Shown piece by piece: positions 55,449-64,000 of a stretch of DNA of 64,000 nt (its first letter is position 1; every line of letters begins with the position of its first letter). A program made the position numbers and the translations under genes. Under the pieces are notes generated by a model. That model searched no databases, was not told the origin of the DNA, and worked only from the letters and a program-made list of their open reading frames with translations. The DNA lies in contig WION01000003.1 in NCBI GenBank assembly GCA_015039365.1, positions 620,001 through 684,000 of the forward strand. The letters run 5' to 3'. Source of the stretch: Amanita rubescens. Lineage: Eukaryota > Basidiomycota > Agaricomycetes > Agaricales > Amanitaceae.

Positions 55449-55534
55449 TCCATTACATAGGAGTACAAGTTGGCGAATCGGGAAATTTGTGTAAATAAGA
55501 AGTCCGCCGATCACAACACTTTCCCGGTCACACT

Positions 55535-56719
55535 ATGCTGCTCAACCTCTGGGCACTAGCTGGACATCACCCATCTTCTCTACAACCGGTTTTAGTACGC
55601 GGAATTCGCACAACGGTCGCAGCGCGTGCATCAGCTGCAGCTACAAAACCCATAGATGCTTCTGAACAGCCCGACACGAAAGTGCAAAAGTGGACACCTC
55701 ACTCAATACGGACTGGCGTCATTGCGCGTAAAAGAGGCATGACCGCGCTATGGAACGACCAGGGTGTTAGAATCCCCGTGACAGTTTTACAGGTGCCACA
55801 CCCAAACCATTATTATTATATTGCAGCTGACATGTCATGTTGCATAGCTCGAGAACTGTCAAGTTACGGCGAACATTAAGACTCTTCGAAGAAATCATAC
55901 GGAATATCATGCAGTCCAGGTCGCTGCGTCAGATAGGCCTCCAAAGACATGCACACGCCAAATGTCTGGTCACTTTAGAAAAGCTGGCGTTCCGCCGAAA
56001 CGCATCGTCCGAGAGTTCCCTGTGACACCAGATGCTCATGTTCCTGTTGGTAAGTATCTACTGTTTTCGAAAAGGATTCGAAATCTGAGAAGAGACAGGA
56101 ACCACAATTTCTGCCATTCACTTTGTCCCAGGACAATATGTAGACGTGGTTGCCAATTCGTAAGCCCGTTAAGGCTCAACCCATCCATTCTTACTCATTT
56201 ATTCGCAGAATTGGTAAAGGATTTCAGGGTGGTATGAAGCGCTGGGGCTTCCACGGGTTGGCGGCTAGTCATGGTGTCTCCGTTTCCCATCGTTCCTCTG
56301 GTTCAACTGGTCAACATCAAGTAAATCCTCAAATATTCATCTCTCGTGCATTTTCTAACTGGCATACCTAGGACCCAGGTAGAATTTGGCCAGGTAAAAA
56401 AATGCCTGGTCGAATGGGAAATGAACGCATCACGGTTCAAAACCTTCCTGTTATCCGCATCGACTCGAGACTCGACTTGATTTACGTCAAAGGCGCGGTT
56501 CCGGGGGTTGATGATGCCCATGTATTGGTCCGCGATGCTAAAAAGAGGGTGGTTTCACTCGCTAGAGCGAATCAAGATAAGGGACTGTATGAAAAGGTGC
56601 TTCCAAAGGGCGTAGACGACCTACCATTTCCTGCTGGAACTGTTGAACTTGCCAAGAAGCTTCCACCCATCGTTCAGGCACCTGCATACCGGAAGAGTCC
56701 TTTCATTCCTCAGGAGTAA
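55535..56719 (+). CDS. MRPL9: Mitochondrial ribosomal protein uL3m
   Basis: Large-subunit protein of the mitochondrial ribosome. The presequence [27 protein letters not shown] is basic and amphipathic. The uL3 body has [57 protein letters not shown] (the uL3 signature region), [11 protein letters not shown] and [18 protein letters not shown]. The C-terminus [13 protein letters not shown] is a lineage-type extension. Five to six exons. It is convergent with the RanBPM-like gene. Confidence 0.94.
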
Positions 56720-56904
56720 ATGTTCTTATAATCATGCATTTACCAATATAATTTGTGGCCAAAATTACAACAAATCTGGGATACTAACGAATTCATTTAC
56801 ATCTAATAAATGATTAATACGTGTGCCTTTCAATTTCCACTAAATCCTGAAAGATATCTAGGAAGATGTGATATACGACTGGTCAAAGTTCAATGATGCT
56901 AGGT

Positions 56905-58143
56905 TCAACTTTCCTTCGAACGTTTGTCTTCGAGGAATAGCCCAACATCAAACGGTGGAACAACCTGGCAAATTGCGTTTAATTTCCCTAACACCAGACA
57001 AATATTACATACTTCTGAATCATTACCACCTTTTCCCCGAGATGCTGCTGCTGAAGGAGGAACTGACGCTCCTGGTAGCGGAGCGACACCTGATTCATGG
57101 GCATGTGCCCATACCGTGGTTACATGTCTCACGATCAACTCCAACGTGGATATCACGGGCCTGCCAGATGCATCTAAGTCATGGTCAGTCACCGTTTGAG
57201 GGCGTCGAGACAGTAAAGAATACTTACTTAGGATGGCTGAATGAATCTGTTCTGCCACGGCTTCCCTCCTTTGCTGGGACAGATACTTGCTTGACAAACT
57301 GGTCTCTGGCACTTTGTAAGCCAACAGACCAGCCACGTCCTTTAAGTTCTTGATAATACCGTTCGTGGTCGCTAGGATTTGGAAGCATGCTCACTAGGGC
57401 ATATAGCTTCTGGGCTTTGGAGAGTAAAACCATGTCGTCGCGTATATCCTTGTCCGACGCCTGCTGTCGTGAATCTTCAGACGTATCAGACGACGGTGTC
57501 GTTACCGAGTTCTTCCTTCCATGTGGGGCTTTGTATGGGAGAGGAACCGTCCTGCACATTTCGACGAAAGCCTGGATTCGGAGATTGAGAGATAGGTGCG
57601 CAGGATCCAGAGAATGGGGGGCTATATAATCTTTTCTTGTCGTGCAAAACGTAATGTCCTGCCGGGAATCTCTGCCAATGCCGGACCCCAATTCTTGCCG
57701 CACAGTGGTCCTATCTTCGTTCCGTCGACTCTTAGTCGATAGCACAGCGGGGAAATGTTCATTGAGCAGCTCTATAGCATCGCCAATGCGTCCTGATAAG
57801 ATGAGCGTGTTTATCTCTGCAGTGGCATTAGGTGTCTTTCTTCGCAGGAAGGAATGTAGGTGCACCGTCACGCAAATCTGCCTCTCTAAATACTTCGCTA
57901 TTCAGTGCCGCCGTATCGGCCACAGAGCTCAGGGGCAGTTCAACTTCATCCCCATCAGCATCAAATTGCTTGATAGCAGTGTCTCTCAAGAACGCATCGG
58001 CGGTATTTGTGTAGCAATGATGCGACAGGTAATCAAGGATCCAGTGAATGCTTGAAGGAGAGTCTTCAGAACGACCTCCCACAGCGACAAAGACTCGGAC
58101 TCACCAGTTGATAAGCTTCGGGGATAGAGAAAGAACCTGACAT
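56905..58143 (-). CDS. RanBPM-like LisH-CTLH-CRA protein without SPRY domain
   Basis: Protein with LisH (HWILDYLSHHCYTNTADAF), CTLH (EINTLILSGRIGDAIELLNEHFPAVL; LNLRIQAFVEMCR) and CRA (GLLAYKVPETSLSSKYLS, VAEQIHSAIL) regions, the C-terminal half of RanBP9/10 and GID/CTLH ubiquitin-ligase scaffold proteins. No SPRY domain precedes LisH. The likely start is the ATG at 58143 (MSGSFSIPEAYQL), but its GTGAGT donor and the next CTTCAAG acceptor do not keep frame with the LisH exon (phase 0 against 2), so the first exon is unresolved. The last intron (GTATGT...TTGCCAG) is 48 nt, a multiple of three; retention would keep the frame. C-terminus VVPPFDVGLFLEDKRSKES. Confidence 0.75.
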
Positions 58144-58396
58144 GTCGTCGATGATGGAAAGTGGAAATATAAAGTGCACCCAGTGCACAAGTTAAATAAT
58201 AACGTCCCTTAGCTCGCAAGTTGAATCATGCCATTACTGCCCTGTCAGGATTAACTTGTATCGAAAAATCGTAGTACAACGCGAAACAAATTATGAATGC
58301 TTTACTCTACAAGCTTTGAAAATCAACAATCCAAAATACCGGATATAATACAATCGATCCATCTACTAATGCAATGAGTGTCCTGAGATAAAATTA

Positions 58397-60124
58397 TTAC
58401 TCTGTAACCTTGACGTTTGACGTCCGACCACGGGAAGAATGCTCCGCAACGTGATAATGTGTCTGGGTACCAATTAATAGACCCGTCTCTTCTGACACTG
58501 GACTATCGTCCGAGAAGGAACAACGGTGACGACGGCGATAGGCAAAAAATTGACTGAGAATTCCGACATCAAACATCAGCGTACCACCGCTGCCTAAAAT
58601 ATATCTGGTACGATACAATAAGCTGGAACAAACTGAAAAGAAATGAATACATACGGTATGCTTTCTCGGATGTACTCGGTTGATAGAGGAGGTGGGAGAT
58701 TAAACCTGGGCGAAGATACGATGGATGCGACGTAGAAAAAGTTGCCAAGGAAGGCACAGATAAAAAGGGACATAGATAGGCCCTCTACTGATTTCCTGGC
58801 ATACTGCGCCAATTGGTAACCTGAATTTTGGAAATTTAAGAAACTCACGTTTTTCCATATCTGAGGCAACCGACAGGTTAGATACAACGTAGTGCACAAC
58901 CACGCAAATATGCGGCCTAGAATCTCTGCATCTGATGTCGCTGTAAGATGGAATTGTGTAGACTCCCATTCGTCCGAAAATATCACGTCTATTTCAGACT
59001 CGTGTTGCTGTAATTGTGGATCTTGATGCTTGATGTGTACGGTTGGGGTCACATTAGTGGTGGACGCTCCAAGAACTCGTCCAACAACACCTTTCGAGGA
59101 ATTGGGATTTAAGCGTAAATATTCTCCACCAGTAGAGTGACCGCCAAGGCTGAACAACGCCCAGACGCCGAGAAAAACAAGACCGGCACCGCCTCGGCCG
59201 GCTCTTGAATTTCTGCGACGTCCCGTGGACGGCCCTGACGGAACTTCAGTCATTTCGTCAGTCTGTTCCCTTTCCACCAGAGTGAGGTCCCCTTTTGAAT
59301 TGGGCTCCACAGTATTCAGATACAGTGTGGAAGATGTGCCGTGTGTAGCGATCAACGAGTGTCGTCCAAGGCTACCTCCCCTACCACGATACCGTTCTGG
59401 ACTCCGCCTGGTCGCATGACCATCCTCGGAGTAAAAACTATCCATTACCCTCGAAGGCAATTCTTCTTCTTCAACCTGGGCTTCGCCATGCATTAGATCG
59501 AATGACTGCCCTGTGTATCTCCGTTGTCGATGGGTGTGGCGACGCGCATGACCTAATTCATCGTGCTGTGCGGCTAGGGCGGCGGCGGCGGCGACATTTG
59601 CAGCCACGGCAGATATTGTACGATATCGCGAGGGTGTTCTTTCGGTGTGAATGACCTGGCTGGGGTACGGAGATGACACGTTCGTGATGCAGATCGGATG
59701 GTTTGCGGGCGTAGTAGAAGTATTGAAAAACCAGCATGGTGTCTACGAAAACAAAGTACGTGGCAAGCCACGTCTCCGGTGCAGATATGAACAAGAGAAT
59801 ACGCTCTCAACTCGGCGAGCTCACCTGGAAGGGAAGCTGATGTGTAAGGATGCAACCCATGAGATTAGAGAAGTCGCCTACAATGACGTGAGGACGAATC
59901 ACCAAAAGTGAGAAATACCGTACCCAAGTACCAGTTGAGCAGAAATATCAAAGAGAGACCATCGGACGATTGTCGACGGATGTTCTCGTATAACTGACTA
60001 AAAGCCGTAGGTGAGGGCGCGAAAGGCCAGAGAGAGAAAAGAAACCCCACGGTAATTGGGCGCCGAGCCAGCAGACCATGGATGCATAACCAAAGGCCAC
60101 GCTGAGAGCATCAGAGGAAGACAT
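58397..60124 (-). CDS. PQ-loop vacuolar amino-acid transporter-like protein (YPQ/PQLC2)
   Basis: Seven-helix PQ-loop protein, related to yeast Ypq1-3 and lysosomal PQLC2, which export basic amino acids from the vacuole. The first PQ motif region reads SVAFGYASMVCWLGAQLP then RRQSSDGLSLIFLLNWYLG; the second reads CRLPQIWKN then ARKSVEGLSMSLFICAFLGN. Between them lies a long disordered cytosolic loop of about 200 residues rich in Arg/Ser/Thr. The last helices include YILGSGGTLMFDVGILSQFF. The chosen start at 60124 (MSSSDALSVAFGY) gives the usual short lead before helix 1; an ATG at 60270 with a spliced leader exon is an alternative. It is head to head with LIN1. Confidence 0.85.
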
Positions 60125-60422
60125 AGCGGGGGGGACAGGGACGCGGGCAGAGGAATATAAACATGAGTCCATCCAGCCGGACCGGACGGATTAGTTAATA
60201 GTCTTCTATCCACATTTGGAATACTTTGATAAGGCTCTTTGAGCCTTGCTCGGTTCTCTTTCTCGGCCATCTCAGCGCTCTACGAGAAAGTGACGGTTGC
60301 ATGACAGCACTGAGGAAGAAAATATAGAATCGCCGCAGAATCTACGCTCTAGACATATCAATATGACGCAACCTTGACCGCATTGTAGGTGTTTGCTATT
60401 GTTCGGTCCGCATTCGCACGTT

Positions 60423-61632
60423 ATGTCCGCTCTCAAACGCCCCGCTACCCAATCCCACCACGCTGCTAAGAAAACTCGGTTCCTTGAACCCGATGAGGAC
60501 CCCACCAATTTCGCGGAGCAAGTCGACTCTGCCCTCGAGCAACCCTCCCGACGCGGGAAAGTTAAAACGGAGGGTTACGAGTCCGATTCGAGCGATGATG
60601 GTGAAGGAGTCGTGTTTAGTCGCAAAGGAAAGGATGCTGTAGATGAAGATGAGGACATGTTCGCTGCGGCAGAAAACGCGGAAAAGCCACAAACCCAAGT
60701 CGATGGTGCCGGGAAGAAGAAAAAGGAGACGTATCTCCGCCTAGGGGATATTCAAGGGCAGGAATTTGGTGGCGCCGCTGGGTCTGAAACAGACAGCTCG
60801 GACGGATCGGACGAGCCGGAAGACGAGGATGATGCTGAACGCAGAAAGAAAGTGGGCATGGGTTTCGAGTTATCGTCGTTCAATATGCGCGAAGAAATGG
60901 AAGAGGGAAAATTCACTGAGGATGGCAACTATGTACGGAACTTCGATCCGCATGGCATACATGATCGGTGGATGGAAGGGCTCAGCGAGCGTGAAATTAA
61001 GCTCGCAAAGAGGCGGAAGCGGCAACAGGAAAGGGCCCAGAAAGAGAAAATGGAAGCGGAGGAAAGGGAAATCAGAGAGAGCGGTGGCAAGGCTTCACTA
61101 GAAAAGCAGTTGCTTGCCATGCTTAAGAAGGGGGAGACCGTGCTCGAGGCACTCCAGCGACTAGGAGCGCAGGCAAAGCGCTCTAGCAAAAACAGCACAT
61201 TGTGAGTATTCTGTTCACTAGCAAGCACGTTACAATGCCTCACGAATGATGCTCGCCAGATCGAAGCGGCACAATGAATCCATGAATGTAGACAAGTCTC
61301 CTTCCGACATTGAACGAATCACACATCTCGCTTCCACTATCATGTCCCTCGGTGAGACCGATATCTATTCAACAATGTACGAAGAACTCGTGCGCTCGGT
61401 GCGATCGTCCGGCATCGTAGATACTTCATGGGATCCTCCCTCTGCCGATGTCAAATACGAATACAAGTGGGACATTCCAGAGGCAGCCGAGAATCAACAA
61501 GTTTTTGGTCCCTTTAGCGAAGAGGAAATGAACGCTTGGTTCAAAGCTTCCTACTTCGGTTCCATGGGAGAAAAAGTTAAAGTACGTCTGGTTAATGGCG
61601 ACTGGGGAAGTTGGGATGACATCTTTCTTTGA
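60423..61632 (+). CDS. LIN1: LIN1/CD2BP2-like GYF-domain splicing protein
   Basis: Homologue of human CD2BP2 (U5-52K) and yeast Lin1, a U5 snRNP-associated protein. Two exons. The N-terminus MSALKRPATQSHHAAKKTRFLE is basic, followed by acidic, Ser/Asp-rich disordered stretches, the conserved VGMGFELSSFNMREEMEEGKF, FDPHGIHDRWMEGLSEREI, and a Lys/Arg/Glu-rich helix. The C-terminal GYF domain reads EYKWDIPEAAENQQVFGPF then EEEMNAWFKASYF. The ATG at 60423 is chosen; the open frame upstream has only a TTG. The intron starts GTGAGT at about 61202. Confidence 0.93.
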
Positions 61633-61699
61633 CATGCATCTAACCTATACATGGATGATTTGTATTTAATAACAATGTACTTGTACGTTAAACCGCGAC

Positions 61700-64000
61700 C
61701 TAATGACTGATATATTGGAAAACAAAGTTGATCTCTGGGAGGCCAACCTCGGCTCTCAACAAGTCATCATGGTTGTTTTTGAGTTCCTCATTAGTAAAGT
61801 GATTCCACCTGCGCGTCGTGATCGAAACATCAATCTTACACGAAATGAAAACACGTACGTGCTGGCGTCGCCATACAGAAGCGCCTGCGCTTTAGTGACT
61901 TGCTTTCCATTCTTACATCTTTTGCATTTGAATGTTTCGTGAGTTTCGCAAATAGTAGCCTCGTTGAACAAGAAAAGTTGCCGCAAAAGTTCCACAGAAA
62001 AATGTCTTTCTGTATCTTCTTTCTCGTCTACGACTGCCGAAGAAAGGGCTTGCTTGTTCGCTTGCCTCTGAAAGATCTTCTCTTCAATCGTACCAGTGGT
62101 TATGAAACGGTACACGAAGCCTGTTTATTGGTTCAGATTCTGATTAAGCGGCAGCCTTCAACGTACATTCTTTCTTCTGGCCATCGCGCCATACACGTGC
62201 AAGGGCTTGTTGGTCTGCAGCCGGATTCCAATCTGACAATGCATTGGATTTGACACGGTATAAATATCCAAACAACATACCAGGATCGAATAATATAAGC
62301 CGGTTTGCGCCTATTAGATTGATGCCACAACCTCCAGCCTTGCTACTTAGGAGAAAGATAAATTCTTTCCCTTCAGGGTTATTGAATTGATCAACAAGTT
62401 TTTGCCGCTTAGTGATAGTCATAGTTCCATCTAGACGGAAGAATCCATATCTAGCGGTGTGTGAGAACTGAAGAGCTGTGGGATGGACCAGTCCGCACTT
62501 TTTACTCCGGCAAAGTTTCTCAAACAGGTCTAACGTTTGGGTATAATTACTTATGAGGACTATCTTGTCGTTTGTTTCCGCCCGAATGTGATGTAAAAAT
62601 CTATCCTGCAATTTCAGCAAGAATCTCAGCTGATAGACACCCATACCTTTCAAGAACAATGAATTTTCCGCTCCACTCGCAATGAACTTCCTGGCTTCTG
62701 CCTTTTCCAGTTGCTCCCGCACCAGTAAATCCTGGGGGTATAATGTGATCGCTTCCTCTCAGATCGTTGGGAAGGTCGAGCAGCTGAGGGTGATTGCAAA
62801 GCTTCTTGAGAATATTGATCGCTTTCAGTGGCTGCGAGTTTGTGCCTCGGAGAAGCGCTTTGATCTCGGGTGACGATATAAAAAGCCGGTATAATGATAG
62901 CTGTAGCTCAGATAACCCACAAAAGACGACATGTTCATATTTAACTGGGACTAATACACATGTCAATTAAAGTGAGAATGGTCCGTCCGAGGAGACTCAC
63001 GGTATTTCGAGAGGAGGTCATTAGTTCGCCTAATAATAAATTTAGTCACAAGGCCACCGAGTTCTTTGAGCTTTTTCTCGCTTTCGGCCTTGGTTTTGTC
63101 GCTTGCCATAGAGTCGCGACCCCGGATGATGGCGTTCTCGTAGTTCTTCCTAAAGTCATTCTTCGAGCCCAAGAAGTTGGGGTTTGCAAAGTCCAGCAGC
63201 GAGAAGTATTCTGATAAATCATTCTTGGACTCGTCAGAACAACAACAAACAATGTCCGCTGAGCTTATACCTGAATTGGTGTCCCTGTTAAAATGACACG
63301 TCTTTGAACGTCAAGAGCATTTAGTGCCTGGTACGTCAAGGAATCTATGAAGTATGAGGTCAGGTTCGGAATTGTTATCGTTTACGCACCTGAGTTTTTC
63401 AGGCGATGTCCTTCGTCGCAGAGCAGTAACCCAATGCTACAGTTTGCCAGATGAGCGGTTAGCGTCCGGAGAGTTTCGTACGAAACAATCATCACTTGCG
63501 GAAGAAGCAGTTAATTCGAGAAAATAGTGCCAGACATCTTTGAGTACCTGGTTGGGTGACATTCCGACCCCGGGCAACAACCCACCGGGCAACTTTCTCA
63601 AGTAATTCAGCCTTACCGCCTTTGCCGTCCACTGCTAGAGGGGTTAAGGTATCTTTGCCAAGCCATTTCACTGAAATAAACCAGTAAATTATATGCGTCG
63701 AGAGTGACATGCCTTCCTACCGAGCTCATTAGCCCAATTCTTAACCAAACTAGATGGGCATGCAATGATGCATTTTTCTATAGTTGGCTTCCCGGGACGT
63801 GGTGATTGCTTTAGCAACGTCCACAAAAGCGCAATGCACTGGAGCGTTTTCCCCAACCCCATTTCGTCAGCCATGATGCATCCGTATTGGCCTTCCTCAA
63901 CTACGCCGGTAGTACACTTGTACAAGAACTACGGGAATCTGATCAATAGCACATCTCAGAAGCGCTCAGACTTACCTTCACACCTTCCACCTGATGTGGA
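61700..64000 (-). CDS. RAD54: RAD54 DNA-dependent ATPase, N-terminus outside the window
   Basis: Swi2/Snf2 translocase of homologous recombination that works with Rad51. The part in the window begins in HQVEGVKFLYKC, then Walker [25 protein letters not shown], Rad54-specific TNDLLSKY region, helicase lobe 2 ([66 protein letters not shown]) and [15 protein letters not shown]. The C-terminus has the Rad54 zinc-like motif [15 protein letters not shown] and ends [13 protein letters not shown] at 61700. A final intron (GTACGTG...GCGCAG) joins DAST to WNHFTNEEL. At least eight exons are visible. The first part of the gene lies beyond 64000. Confidence 0.94.

Noticed and set aside
1..64000. Transposons, CRISPR arrays, tRNA or rRNA genes
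   Set aside because: No terminal repeats, transposase or reverse-transcriptase motifs, spaced repeats or cloverleaf-like sequences were seen on either strand by eye; a tRNA scan would be needed to exclude a split tRNA.

Overview
The window is a gene-dense stretch of a fungal nuclear chromosome, most likely from a basidiomycete of the Agaricomycotina type. The evidence is 33 protein-coding genes in 64 kb, nearly all split by many 45-60-base spliceosomal introns (GT...AG with CTNAY-like branch sites), fungal versions of eukaryotic housekeeping genes (Kex2, Atg9, Rrn6, IRS4-type EH protein, DUF1776), and no bacterial, organellar or transposon sequence. I saw no tRNA, rRNA, CRISPR array or mobile element. 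The species cannot be named from the sequence.

Layout. 1-6.7 kb: kinesin-4 (5' two thirds only), arginase, and divergently a 19-exon class I/II aminotransferase. 6.7-13.2 kb: CWF19L1/Drn1-like splicing factor, UBLCP1 proteasome phosphatase, COP9 subunit 8, NECAP. 13.2-20.8 kb: ATG9, a Nudix hydrolase, a cyclic phosphodiesterase, a DUF1776 protein and a small membrane-anchored protein. 20.8-30 kb: a conserved protein of unknown function, RPA1, indoleamine 2,3-dioxygenase, 3-hydroxyisobutyryl-CoA hydrolase. 30-39.3 kb: tubulin cofactor E, an SR-type RNA-binding protein, the cysteine desulfurase NFS1, an EH-domain protein, and a small thiamine-binding-like (UPF0045/Ecm15) protein. 39.3-50.6 kb: MCM7, KEX2, N-myristoyltransferase, UFD1, CCT4. 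50.7-64 kb: a mitochondrial carrier, RRN6, mitochondrial uL3, a RanBPM-like LisH/CTLH protein, a PQ-loop transporter, LIN1 and RAD54 (running off the right edge).

The genes do not form one pathway. Replication and repair (MCM7, RPA1, RAD54), proteostasis (UFD1, CCT4, CSN8, UBLCP1), trafficking (NECAP, ATG9, EH protein, KEX2, PQ-loop) and mitochondrial functions (NFS1, HIBYL-CoA hydrolase, uL3m, carrier) are interleaved. Eight neighbouring pairs are head to head, six of them with under 100 bp between start codons, so shared promoters are likely.

The most unusual feature is gene structure. Several genes can only be read correctly if they contain microexons: 5 nt in the UPF0045 gene; 8, 13 and 15 nt in the aminotransferase; 10, 17, 20 and 29 nt in arginase; and a 4-nt first exon in the cyclic phosphodiesterase. 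Reading frames also require four GC-AG introns, one splitting the catalytic DxDxT motif of UBLCP1. For the four microexon genes I summed my exon models and each gives a whole number of codons. Splice sites were read by eye, so each remains a prediction.
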